64,000 bases of DNA from an uncultured Ruminococcus sp. (GTDB taxonomy: Bacteria; Bacillota; Clostridia; Lachnospirales; Lachnospiraceae), in contig CAJFGR010000006.1 in the NCBI GenBank assembly GCA_904377845.1, positions 17,092-81,091 on the forward strand, in the 5' to 3' direction. A program made the translations under genes and the position numbers. Below are positions 1 to 9,885 of the stretch, in pieces; the stretch's first letter is position 1, and each line of letters begins with the position of its first letter. The notes beneath the pieces were generated by a model that saw only the letters and a program-made list of their open reading frames with translations, was not told where the DNA came from and searched no databases.

Positions 1-1548
1 GACCACTGTGATCCCTATGGATACGGGATGGAGCTGCGGCCGAATACAGCGTCCATCATCCGGGATATGGATACATATCAGTTTCATGATGATAAATGGA
101 TGAAAAAAAGATCGGATCACAGGAAACAGCCGCTGAATATTTATGAACTGCATTTCGGCTCCTTTAAGAAGCCGTCGGATGAACCGGACGCTTGGTACGA
201 TTATGAGGAGATGGCGGATATCCTGATTCCGTATCTGAAAGAGAACGGGTACAATTATCTGGAGATTATGCCTCTTTGCGAATATCCCTGCGATGAATCA
301 TGGGGGTATCAGGGAACAGGATTTTTCAGTCCGACTTCCAGATACGGGACAGCGGATCAGCTGAAGGGTTTTGTGGATGCCTGCCACAAAAATGAGATCG
401 GCATTATTCTTGACTTTGTCCCCGTGCACTTCGCGGTGGACGGCTATGCGCTGGCAAATTATGACGGGACGGCGCTGTATGAGTATCCCCATTCGGATGT
501 GGGAGACAGTGAGTGGGGCAGCAGGAATTTCATGCATTCCCGCGGGGAAGTGCGGAGCTTCCTTCAGTCCGCGGCGGAATACTGGCTGGAGGAATACCAT
601 ATGGACGGCCTGCGGATGGATGCGATCAGCCGCGCAATCTACTGGCAGGGAATGCCGGAGCGGGGCGTGAATTCCAATGCGGTCGAATTTTTAAGGTATA
701 TGAATCAGGGATTAAAAGAACGCCACCCGTCGGTCATACTGGCGGCGGAGGATTCCACTTCATTTCCGGGAGTCACGAAACCGGTGAAAGAGGGCGGACT
801 CGGCTTTGATTATAAATGGGATATGGGCTGGATGAACGATACGCTGGATTATTTCCGGACAGCGCCTGAATATCGCGCAAGAGATTATCACAAGCTGACG
901 TTTTCCATGATGTACTACTATGATGAGCGGTATCTGCTCCCCCTGTCACATGACGAAGTTGTACACGGCAAGGCGACGATCCTCCAGAAAATGTACGGGG
1001 ATTATGAAATGAAATTCCCGCAGGCGAGGGCGTTTTATATGTACATGTACGCGCATCCGGGCAAGAAGCTCAACTTCATGGGAAATGAACTGGGACATTT
1101 CAGGGAGTGGGATGAAAAGAGAGAGCTGGACTGGAATCTTCTCGACTACCCGGCTCATCAGGATTTCCACAGATTTATGGAAGACCTGAACCGCTTCTAT
1201 CTGGAACACCCGGCATTTTCTGAAATGGATTATGATGCGGAAGGCTTCGAGTGGCTGGAATGTCATGCAGAGGAAAAATGCGTCTATGTATTCGAGCGGA
1301 GAAGTGAAAAGGAGCGGATCATGGCAGTCTTTAACTTCTCTGACGAGGAGCAGGAGATTGAGATCCGGAGCAAAGATATAAAGGAACTGAAAAAAGTGTT
1401 CAGCAGTGAATATAAAGGTTACGGAGGGGCGGAAGAGAAGCAGAGCAAGGCTGTAAAGATCAAAAAGGGCAGCTGTTCATTCCGGCTGAAACCTTTTTCG
1501 GCAGAATACTATGATGCCAGAGGTATTTCCCCCAACATCATATCATAA
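1..1548 (+). CDS. glgB: 1,4-alpha-glucan branching enzyme (GH13), 5'-truncated by window edge
   Basis: Frame open from base 1 (DHCDPYGYGMELRPNTASII...); GH13 motifs such as DGLRMDAIS, AAEDST, LSHDEVVHGK, FMGNELGHFREWDE. Confidence 0.95.
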   Translation, partial: DHCDPYGYGMELRPNTASIIRDMDTYQFHDDKWMKKRSDHRKQPLNIYELHFGSFKKPSDEPDAWYDYEEMADILIPYLKENGYNYLEIMPLCEYPCDESWGYQGTGFFSPTSRYGTADQLKGFVDACHKNEIGIILDFVPVHFAVDGYALANYDGTALYEYPHSDVGDSEWGSRNFMHSRGEVRSFLQSAAEYWLEEYHMDGLRMDAISRAIYWQGMPERGVNSNAVEFLRYMNQGLKERHPSVILAAEDSTSFPGVTKPVKEGGLGFDYKWDMGWMNDTLDYFRTAPEYRARDYHKLTFSMMYYYDERYLLPLSHDEVVHGKATILQKMYGDYEMKFPQARAFYMYMYAHPGKKLNFMGNELGHFREWDEKRELDWNLLDYPAHQDFHRFMEDLNRFYLEHPAFSEMDYDAEGFEWLECHAEEKCVYVFERRSEKERIMAVFNFSDEEQEIEIRSKDIKELKKVFSSEYKGYGGAEEKQSKAVKIKKGSCSFRLKPFSAEYYDARGISPNIIS

Positions 1549-1581
1549 GACCAGACAAAATACAGGCGACAGCGGACAAAG

Positions 1582-1627
1582 AAAAGGGACAGGAAATAAA
1601 TCAGAATGGATTTATTCTGTCCCTTTT
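1582..1627. terminator. Bidirectional intrinsic terminator between convergent glgB and AraC gene
   Basis: AAAAGGGACAG...CTGTCCCTTTT inverted repeat with inner complementarity AAATAAATC/GGATTTATT. Confidence 0.7.
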
Positions 1628-2466
1628 CCTGTGACCTGATTCCGGCTCTTTTTTCTGTATATTGAGGGCGCGTCTTCGAATTCTTTTTTGAACAGCCTTG
1701 AAAAAGCAAGCTGATCGTCAAAGCCCAGAGAGCCGGAGATCACAGAAATCGGAAGCGCGGTGGTCGTCAGAAGACGGCAGGCTTTCTTCAGCTTCAGATC
1801 CATCAGATATTTTTTCGGAGACACGCCGAATTTTTCGTGGAAAATACGGGTCATATAATTCGGGTGGATACCGAAGTTCTTAGCCACATCTTTTAATACA
1901 ATTTTCTCTGCATAGTTCGTATCAAGATAAAACTTTACCTCATCTGCGACAGAATCCTTTCCCCAGCTTTCTTCCTGAAACCCGATGTCTTCAAAAAGCC
2001 GGGACATAATGGAGTAGAGGATGCCGTTTGCCTGGAAAAACTGGCTGGTGGGATTTCCGCCCATGGCAAGAATCTCAAATATGGATTTTTTATATTTCTC
2101 TACATCCAGCCCGTGGATAATATAAACGTCATCTATGGACGTCATGATCTGGTAGAGGTATGTCTCTGAATTAATTCCCAGAAAGGAGATCCATGCATAA
2201 CACCATGGATCTTCTTTTGATGCCTCATAATAGGAAATCCTGCCGGACGGGATGAGAAATGCATCTCCTGCGGAAAGGTGAAATACGTGCTCATTGATAT
2301 GCAGCACACCTTTGCCTTTCAGCACAAAATGAATAAGCTGGTAGGAGCGGAATTTCGGCCCGTAGCTGTATCCGGGAGCGCACTCTTCGTATCCTGCGCT
2401 GTAAAAGGAAAGGTCAGAGGTGGATTTATACAATAATGAATGTTGTGTTTCTTTATATTCTCTCAT
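1612..2466 (-). CDS. AraC-family transcriptional regulator (cupin + HTH)
   Basis: C-terminal HTH (KDVAKNFGIHPNYMTRIFHEKFGVSPKKYLMDLKLKKACRLL); start chosen at internal Met MREYKETQHS because the longer ORF enters the divergent promoter region. Confidence 0.85.
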   Translation of the reverse strand: MREYKETQHSLLYKSTSDLSFYSAGYEECAPGYSYGPKFRSYQLIHFVLKGKGVLHINEHVFHLSAGDAFLIPSGRISYYEASKEDPWCYAWISFLGINSETYLYQIMTSIDDVYIIHGLDVEKYKKSIFEILAMGGNPTSQFFQANGILYSIMSRLFEDIGFQEESWGKDSVADEVKFYLDTNYAEKIVLKDVAKNFGIHPNYMTRIFHEKFGVSPKKYLMDLKLKKACRLLTTTALPISVISGSLGFDDQLAFSRLFKKEFEDAPSIYRKKSRNQVTGKGTE

Positions 2467-2595
2467 GTGCCTATTATAACTTATAAAGTTAGTTTTTTCC
2501 ATATTTTTTATTTGAAATGCTATAGGAAATATGCGGAATATGGTGTTAAATATAGCTAAAGGCGCCGGAGAATAATACAGAGAGGAGCTGAGAGG

Positions 2596-3990
2596 TTGGG
2601 AAAACGAAGACAGCAGTATCATCTGGAACCTGATAGAGGGTTATTGAATGATCCGAACGGACTTACATACTTCAAAGGCAAATATTACGTTTTCTTTCAG
2701 TGGAACAGGTTTTCCAAAGATCATTCCTATAAGGAATGGGGACTTTTCACATCAAAGGATATGATCCGATGGAACTTTGAGGGGAGCGCGCTTCTGCCGG
2801 ACCAGTACTGTGACAAGGACGGGACCTATTCGGGAAGCGGATATGTAATAAATGACAGATTATATTTGTTTTATACTGGTAACACAAAAAAGCAGGGCGT
2901 GCGGAAAAGCTATCAGTGCATGGCGGTTTCCGATGACGGCAGAAAATTCCTGAAACTTGGGAGCGTGCTTGAGACGCCCGCTGAATATACGGAACATTTC
3001 CGGGATCCGAAGGTGCTTGGCACGGAAAACAACGGCTATTATATGCTGGCAGGCGGTCAGAGAAAATCGGGCATGGGAGCACTTGCAATCTGCCATTCTG
3101 ACGACGGACTGAATTGGAAATATGCGGGAATGCCTGCAGTGACAGAAAAGTATGAGATGATCGAATGTCCGGATCTGTTTAAACTGGGAGAAAACTATGT
3201 TCTTCTGTATAATCCGCAGAGCCGGGATAACGAAAAGGATATTCCGCTGGACAGCTTTTCGGCTGTGAAGATCATTGATTTTAATGAAGAGAAGGGTACT
3301 TTTTCAGATAGCGATCTGGATCAGAATTATGCCCGAATGGATCAGGGGTTTGACTTTTATGCGCCGCAGACATTTGAAGACGGCAGCGGACGCCGGATCC
3401 TGTATGCGTGGATGTCCCGTATGGATGATGCACAGGAAAAAATTTTTGCAGCAGGAGAACCGAATATCCACTGTCTGACTCTTCCGAGAGAACTTAAGGT
3501 GGAAGACGGCAGACTGCTTCAGAAGCCGGTCAGGGAACTGAGACAGATGCTGGGAGAAGAAGTGAAAGCTGTGAGGCAGGAAAAGCCGGCCGCAGAAGCT
3601 GGAGAAGGTTTCACAGCAGAATATGCACTGAGAGGGCGTGCGTTCTGTATGTCGATCGATACGGGAAAAACAGACTGGAGCCGGGAATTTAAGATCGTCT
3701 TCCATGGCGGAGAATCTTCTCTGAGTTACCGCCCCGAAGATCAGCTCGTAATATTTACCAGAAAAAACTGGGTGACGGAAAAGCCGGAGTCAAAGGAATG
3801 CCGGATCAACGGATTTAAAAATGCCGAAATCTGGGCAGACCGGTCCAGTATGGAGATATTCATAAACAGCGGGAAAACGGTATTTACATCGAGAGTATGG
3901 ACAGAGGAGTCCGCTCCGAAGATAGAAATATCGGGAATTCCGGAAGAGATGCAGATAGAAGTTCATGAGATAGATAAAGAGATTCTGTAG
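2596..3990 (+). CDS. Glycoside hydrolase family 32 (sucrose-6-P hydrolase/fructosidase)
   Basis: LNDPNGL near N-terminus, FRDPKV, ECPDLF motifs; TTG start predicted; followed by PTS genes. Confidence 0.88.
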   Translation: MGKRRQQYHLEPDRGLLNDPNGLTYFKGKYYVFFQWNRFSKDHSYKEWGLFTSKDMIRWNFEGSALLPDQYCDKDGTYSGSGYVINDRLYLFYTGNTKKQGVRKSYQCMAVSDDGRKFLKLGSVLETPAEYTEHFRDPKVLGTENNGYYMLAGGQRKSGMGALAICHSDDGLNWKYAGMPAVTEKYEMIECPDLFKLGENYVLLYNPQSRDNEKDIPLDSFSAVKIIDFNEEKGTFSDSDLDQNYARMDQGFDFYAPQTFEDGSGRRILYAWMSRMDDAQEKIFAAGEPNIHCLTLPRELKVEDGRLLQKPVRELRQMLGEEVKAVRQEKPAAEAGEGFTAEYALRGRAFCMSIDTGKTDWSREFKIVFHGGESSLSYRPEDQLVIFTRKNWVTEKPESKECRINGFKNAEIWADRSSMEIFINSGKTVFTSRVWTEESAPKIEISGIPEEMQIEVHEIDKEIL

Positions 3991-4010
3991 AAAGGAACGG
4001 AGGTTTTACG

Positions 4011-4514
4011 ATGTTATTTTTCAAAAAGAATAAGAAAGAAGACAATAAGAAGCCGGACAGCCAAGTATTATGCGCACCTGTAACGGGGGAAATGGTAAGT
4101 CTTGAAGAGGTGCCTGACCCGGTGTTCTCTTCCGGAACGATGGGGAAAGGCGTCGGATTTCAGCCTGAAAAGAATGAAATATGCGCTCCGTGTGACGGTA
4201 AGATCATTATGATTGCGGATACACTTCACGCATTCGGCATGGAGACAGAGTGCGGCGCGGAGCTTCTGATCCACATCGGTCTGGATACCGTTGACCTGAA
4301 CGGAGAAGGATTTAAGAAACTGGCGCGGGAGGGACAGAAAGTTTCCTGCGGAACACCGGTTATATCCGCTGACATGGCCTTTATGAAAGAGAAAGGCATT
4401 GTAATGACAACGCCTATGGTTGTGACGAACAGTGATGAGTTCGAACTGGAGATTCGTGACTGCGGCGATGTGGCAGCAGGAGAGACTGAAGTGATGGTAT
4501 GCAGAAGGAAATAA
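4011..4514 (+). CDS. PTS glucose-type IIA component
   Basis: IIA-Glc signature (CAPCDGKI, HAFGMETECGAELLIHIGLDTV). Confidence 0.9.
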   Translation: MLFFKKNKKEDNKKPDSQVLCAPVTGEMVSLEEVPDPVFSSGTMGKGVGFQPEKNEICAPCDGKIIMIADTLHAFGMETECGAELLIHIGLDTVDLNGEGFKKLAREGQKVSCGTPVISADMAFMKEKGIVMTTPMVVTNSDEFELEIRDCGDVAAGETEVMVCRRK

Positions 4515-4548
4515 GAGTAAAGTAGAAAATAACAGGAGGGAATATAAC

Positions 4549-5946
4549 ATGACAGATAAAGAACTGGCTGTAAAAATCGTTGAACTTGTCGGCGGAAAAG
4601 AAAATATCGTATCCGTCCGTCATTGTGCTACAAGGTTGAGAATTATCGTATCTGATAAAGAAAAGATTCAGACAAAGGAAGTGGAAAATCTGGACAAAGT
4701 AAAAGGATCCTTTTTTAATTCCGGACAGTATCAGATCATCCTCGGCACAGGACTGGTAAACAGGATCTATGATGAGACTGTAAAGATTACCGGCGGCGCG
4801 GATGCCGGAGAATCATCTGAAGAGAAAAAGGAAGTTGTGTACGGAAATAAATTCCAGAGAGCCATCCGTATGTTTTCGGATGTATTCGTTCCGATCATTC
4901 CGGTGCTGGTCGCTACAGGTCTCTTTATGGGACTCAGAGGTCTTCTGACACAGGATGCGGTTCTCGGGCTGTTCGGCATGACGCCGGATGATGTGCCGGC
5001 ATCGTTGCTGACATTTACCCAGATCCTGACGGATACAGCGTTCTCATTCCTGCCGGCTCTGGTGTGCTGGTCCACATTCCGCAACTTTGGCGGCAGCCCG
5101 GTCATCGGAATCGTACTCGGACTTATGCTGGTAAGCTCCAATCTCCCCAGCTCCTATGATGTGGGATCAGGTGCGGCAGAACCTCTGATGTTCTTCGGTT
5201 TCATCCCGGTAGCCGGATACCAGGGCTCTGTACTTCCAGCGTTTGTAACAGGTATCATTACTGCCAAATTTGAAAAATGGCTGCGCAAACATATACCGGA
5301 TGCGATTGATCTGATCGTTACGCCGTTTATCACTCTTCTCGTAGGAATCGTACTTGCACTGTTTGCGATCGGACCGGTTCTGCACTATGTTGAAAACGGA
5401 GTGCTGTTCGTAGTGGAAAAGCTTCTGTTCCTGCCAATGGGAATCGGCGGCCTGATCTACGGATCCTTTGGACAGCTTCTAGGTATTTTCGGTATTCATC
5501 ATATCCTGAACTTCCTTGAGATCAGTATGCTTGCACAGGATGGATGGAATTACTTAAACCCGATCGGAACCTGCGGTAATGTGGCTCAGGCAGGAGCTGT
5601 TCTGGCTGTTGCTATCAAAGCGGCTTCCAACAAGACAAAACAGGTGGCATATCCGTCCTGTCTGTCCGCTCTTCTCGGAATTACAGAGCCTGCTGTGTTC
5701 GGTGTGAACTTAAGATTTGTAAAGCCGTTCATCATGTCAATGATCGGCGGAGGCGTCGGCGGTTTCCTTGCCTCTCTGTTTAATCTGAGGGCAACAGGAA
5801 TGTCTATCACAGGTATTCCGGGTACACTGCTGTACTTAAATGAACAGCTGCCCCTCTATATTCTTGTAAATGTAGTGTCATTTGCAGTAGCGTTTGTACT
5901 CACATTTATGTTCGGATTTAATAAGAAGATGGAAGAAAACCAGTAA
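4549..5946 (+). CDS. PTS sucrose-type IIBC component
   Basis: IIB motif (VRHCATRLRIIV) followed by IIC membrane domain (GITEPAVFGVNLRF). Confidence 0.9.
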   Translation: MTDKELAVKIVELVGGKENIVSVRHCATRLRIIVSDKEKIQTKEVENLDKVKGSFFNSGQYQIILGTGLVNRIYDETVKITGGADAGESSEEKKEVVYGNKFQRAIRMFSDVFVPIIPVLVATGLFMGLRGLLTQDAVLGLFGMTPDDVPASLLTFTQILTDTAFSFLPALVCWSTFRNFGGSPVIGIVLGLMLVSSNLPSSYDVGSGAAEPLMFFGFIPVAGYQGSVLPAFVTGIITAKFEKWLRKHIPDAIDLIVTPFITLLVGIVLALFAIGPVLHYVENGVLFVVEKLLFLPMGIGGLIYGSFGQLLGIFGIHHILNFLEISMLAQDGWNYLNPIGTCGNVAQAGAVLAVAIKAASNKTKQVAYPSCLSALLGITEPAVFGVNLRFVKPFIMSMIGGGVGGFLASLFNLRATGMSITGIPGTLLYLNEQLPLYILVNVVSFAVAFVLTFMFGFNKKMEENQ

Positions 5947-5974
5947 CAGAATAAACGAAATGGAGAATACGGGT

Positions 5975-8152
5975 ATGGATATTACAATTCATCAGAACGG
6001 ACAGATCATACATATCAGAAACAGTCAGATCAGTTATGTGATGGAAGTTGTTGACGGCAGATACCTTGTACACAGATATTTCGGAAAATCGATCCGCAGA
6101 TACCGGGGGATGGGAGTCCCCCGGTATTTTAAACGCGGATACAGTACGGAACATGAGTGCGGGCAGGAATATGTATCTTTTGACGATTTCCCCTTTGAAT
6201 ACCCTCTTCGCGGGCACGGTGATTTCCGTATGCCGGCATTTGCCGTGACGCAGGAAAACGGTCTGACGTATTCTGACCTTATCTTTCAAAGCGTAAAGGT
6301 ATGGGACGGCAAACCGCAGATCGAAGGACTACCGTCACTGAATGCCGGGAGCCGGGAGGCAAAGACAGTTGAAATCATATGCGCAGATCCGAAGATCGGG
6401 CTTAAAGTAACACTTTATTACACAGTGATCGGAGAAATCGGAGCTGTGATCCGGCATCAGAAAATAGAAAATACAGGAGATCAGGTGCTGTATCTCCAGA
6501 ATGCGCAGAGCTTCTCGATGGAGCTGCCGGCACGGGAGTATGACTTTCTGTCTCTGTACGGCACACACGCAAAAGAAGGAAACAGGGACCGTTTCCGGCT
6601 TCATCACGGAGTCCAGAGAATCGGGAGTGTGCGGGGCAGCAGCAGTTCCCAGCATCAGCCTTTCTTCGCCCTGATGAGTCCGGACGCGTCGGAGGAAAAA
6701 GGAGAGGTCTATGGTTTTCATCTGATTTACAGTGGAAATTTTCTGGCTCAGGCAGAGCGGGATCAGTTCGGAAATGTGAGAGCGCAGATGGGGATTCATC
6801 CGGATACATTCTGCTGGAAGCTGGCGCCGGGAGAAGCATTTGAGACGCCGGAGGCTGTGCTCAATTACAGCGGCGGAGGTCTGAACCAGATGAGCCATAA
6901 TTTCCACAGGCTGTACCGGGAGCATCTCTTTCCGGGGAACTTTGCAGGCAAGACGCGTCCGATCCTGCTGAATTCGTGGGAAGCGATGTACTATGACGTC
7001 AGTCTGGAGAAAATCGAAATTCAGGCTGATCTGGCCAAGAAACTCGGAATGGAACTTTTCGTGCTGGATGACGGATGGTTCCGGGCGGGCAATGACAGCC
7101 GCAGCTCTATGGGAGACTGGATCTGTAATGAGAAAAAACTGCCCGGCGGTATTGCAAAAGCAGCAGAGATCGTGCACGGGAAAGGCTTGAAATTCGGGCT
7201 CTGGTTCGAGCCGGAAGCAGTCAGCCGGAAGAGCCGCCTTTATGAGATACATCCGGACTGGGCATTAAATGTGCCGGGATACCACATGACAGAAGGCCGG
7301 CACGAGTACTTGCTGGATCTCTCCAGGGAAGACGTGAGAGACTATCTGAAAGGAATGCTCGACTCCTATCTGAAAAGCGGAGATATCGACTATATTAAGT
7401 GGGATATGAACCGTCCGCTGACGGATGTAAATTCCGTCCTGCTGTCTGCTGACAGAAAAGGAGAGGCAAGCCACCGATATATCCTCGGACTCTATGACAT
7501 CCTGGGGTGGTTAAAAGAAACTTATCCGTCAGTCCTTGTAGAAGGATGCTCAAGCGGCGGAGCAAGATTTGACCCGGGGATGCTGTACTATGTATCCCAG
7601 AACTGGGCGAGTGACAATACGGACGCCTTTGACCGGCTGACGATCCAGTCCGGATTCAGTCTGTTATATCCGCCTGAAGTGATAGGCGCACACGTAAGTA
7701 TCACCCCCAATCACCAGACCGGGAGAGTCACGCCTCTGGATACAAGATATCAGGCGGCAAGACTGTTCAATCTCGGATACGAACTGGACCTGACGAAATG
7801 TTCGGAAGAGGAAAAAGAAAAAATCCGGCATCAGACGGAAGAACACAGAAAAGAGCAGGAACAGCTTATGGGAGGGACATTTTACCGGCATGACGTCCCC
7901 AATGACAACTATGTCATGTGGTCTGTGGTGACGGAGAAAGTATGCGCTGCGGTGATCTTCCAGAAGTTCTTTGATCCCCTCTGTTCGCACGGGCAGTTCC
8001 GCCTGCTGGGGCTTGATCCGGAAGCGGATTATGAAGATGCAGAGTCGGGAAAAATATGGGGCGGAGATGAACTGATGCAGATCGGGCTCACGGTCCCGCT
8101 TGTGAAGGAGGATTTCCATGCATTTGCAGTGATATTAAGAAGAAAGGTATGA
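5975..8152 (+). CDS. Alpha-galactosidase, GH36
   Basis: LFVLDDGWF, YIKWDMNR, VEGCSSGGARFDPGMLYY; start refined to MDITIHQNG with GGAG upstream. Confidence 0.93.
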   Translation: MDITIHQNGQIIHIRNSQISYVMEVVDGRYLVHRYFGKSIRRYRGMGVPRYFKRGYSTEHECGQEYVSFDDFPFEYPLRGHGDFRMPAFAVTQENGLTYSDLIFQSVKVWDGKPQIEGLPSLNAGSREAKTVEIICADPKIGLKVTLYYTVIGEIGAVIRHQKIENTGDQVLYLQNAQSFSMELPAREYDFLSLYGTHAKEGNRDRFRLHHGVQRIGSVRGSSSSQHQPFFALMSPDASEEKGEVYGFHLIYSGNFLAQAERDQFGNVRAQMGIHPDTFCWKLAPGEAFETPEAVLNYSGGGLNQMSHNFHRLYREHLFPGNFAGKTRPILLNSWEAMYYDVSLEKIEIQADLAKKLGMELFVLDDGWFRAGNDSRSSMGDWICNEKKLPGGIAKAAEIVHGKGLKFGLWFEPEAVSRKSRLYEIHPDWALNVPGYHMTEGRHEYLLDLSREDVRDYLKGMLDSYLKSGDIDYIKWDMNRPLTDVNSVLLSADRKGEASHRYILGLYDILGWLKETYPSVLVEGCSSGGARFDPGMLYYVSQNWASDNTDAFDRLTIQSGFSLLYPPEVIGAHVSITPNHQTGRVTPLDTRYQAARLFNLGYELDLTKCSEEEKEKIRHQTEEHRKEQEQLMGGTFYRHDVPNDNYVMWSVVTEKVCAAVIFQKFFDPLCSHGQFRLLGLDPEADYEDAESGKIWGGDELMQIGLTVPLVKEDFHAFAVILRRKV

Positions 8153-8172
8153 AAAAGCCTGTTTGATCTGCA

Positions 8173-8212
8173 GACAGACGGAAACGGCCTATACGGCCAG
8201 CTTCCGTCTGTC
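8173..8212. terminator. Stem-loop at convergent GH36/MATE ends
   Basis: GACAGACGGAA...TTCCGTCTGTC inverted repeat; overlaps MATE C-terminal codons. Confidence 0.45.
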
Positions 8213-9493
8213 TACGACCGGTTTTAGAACTACGGCAAGAAATGCCGCCAGTATCCTCGCGATAACCGTACTCCACCAGACCATGATCTGTCCGCCGAAA
8301 AGAGGTGGGAGGATAAGCATAAGAACCAGCATAAGTACAGGTTCAATATAAGTCAGGACATAAGAAAGAGTACTCTCTTCCACGGCGTAGAAGCTTGCCG
8401 TAGTTACCCGGGTGACCGCTACAAAAGGAACAGAGATCAGGAAGATCGGCATAATTCTGGCAATTTCCATATTAACTTCAGGAGATGAGCCGAAGAGGAC
8501 ACCGATATGATTTCTTGCTGCAAAGAGAATGACACAGCTTATAACGGCGAGAAAAATACCGCATCCGTATGCCAGCCTTCGTATACTTTTCAGCCTGTTC
8601 AGGCTTTTTTCTCCGTAATAACGGCTGATGATAGGCTGACTTCCGTCTCCGACGCCCTGAAAGAGCAGATATACGATACATATGATATATGCGATGCACG
8701 CATAGACCGCCACGGCCTGATCTCCCCCGTATAATATGCAGAACCTGTTTATGATGATCAGCGATATGTTCGGAGTCATTGTAAGCCCGAACGGGGAAAC
8801 GCCTACTTTGAGCACGGATTTTGACAGTGCTCTCAGTTTTGAAATTTCAATATGCAGGGTAAACATTTTCTCGCGCAGGAAATATGCAAGGGCGAACAGG
8901 AGTGTTACCCCCTGCCCGAGGATCGTTGCCAGCGCCGCGCCGGTGAGACCCTGTCCGAATACCCAGACAAACAGGTAGTCAAGGACAACATTGGTGATAA
9001 ATCCCGCGATCATGGATATCATGGCATAGAGCGGGCCTCCGTGGTTGCGGATAAAGGGAACGAGCCCCGTGCTGAGGATCTGTAATACCGCCCCCAGTGC
9101 GATGACAGTATTATATTCTGCGCCCAGAGAAAGCAGTTCTCCCTCAGCTCCCAGAAGACGCAGGATGGGAGTGTTAAAACCCAAAGTCAGTACAGTCAGG
9201 ATCACGCTGCAGATGATCAGCATCCACAGAGTGACTGCCGTGAAATTTCCAGCGCGTTCTTCTTTTTTCTCAGCCATACTGATGGAGTAGTAGACGGCTC
9301 CGCCTATGCCGATCCCGGTGCCCGCAGCCTGAAGAACGGCGGAGACAGGATATGCCACGTTTATGGCGGAAAGTCCGATATCTCCCACGCTGTGTCCCAC
9401 AAAAAAGCCGTCCACGATCGCATAGATCCCGGATAATGCAAAGGACAGGACGGAGGGGATCACATATTTCAGGAAAGTCTTCATCTCACTCAT
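8189..9493 (-). CDS. MATE-family efflux transporter
   Basis: 12-TM MatE-like sequence (YAIVDGFFVGHSVGDIGLSAINVAYPV). Confidence 0.9.
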   Translation of the reverse strand: MSEMKTFLKYVIPSVLSFALSGIYAIVDGFFVGHSVGDIGLSAINVAYPVSAVLQAAGTGIGIGGAVYYSISMAEKKEERAGNFTAVTLWMLIICSVILTVLTLGFNTPILRLLGAEGELLSLGAEYNTVIALGAVLQILSTGLVPFIRNHGGPLYAMISMIAGFITNVVLDYLFVWVFGQGLTGAALATILGQGVTLLFALAYFLREKMFTLHIEISKLRALSKSVLKVGVSPFGLTMTPNISLIIINRFCILYGGDQAVAVYACIAYIICIVYLLFQGVGDGSQPIISRYYGEKSLNRLKSIRRLAYGCGIFLAVISCVILFAARNHIGVLFGSSPEVNMEIARIMPIFLISVPFVAVTRVTTASFYAVEESTLSYVLTYIEPVLMLVLMLILPPLFGGQIMVWWSTVIARILAAFLAVVLKPVVDRRKLAV

Positions 9494-9885
9494 ACAGTTT
9501 GGTTCTCCTTTTCAGCTCTTTTTCAAATGGTCGATTCGACAATTTTATTGCCTCAGACAGCGGATATTATATGGAGCATAAATTCTTATGTCAAGTAATG
9601 TATGCCGCCCATTCCTGTTTTTTACAAATACAGAATATATCGGGCCAATGTGTGATTTAACTGATTGAAAGACCTGATAATAGACTGATTACAGCAGAAT
9701 ATGTCCTTTAGGTCGACAGGACATGCACAGTCTGTTGCTATTCTGACTAAAATACTTAAAATAAGAGCATAAGTTTTGTGAAAAAGTAATTACTTATCCG
9801 GCTCTATGGAGCTGAAAGCAATCTTATGATCCGGCCGGTATGCGCAGTCACCGGAGACAACAGAATGAATGGGAGGTAGAAACTT

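Noticed and set aside
6335-7252. 305-aa minus-strand ORF
   Set aside because: Antisense shadow of the GH36 gene.
9781-9796. AAGTAATTACTT palindrome upstream of the GH3 gene
   Set aside because: Short and A/T-rich; expected by chance, no supporting second copy noticed.
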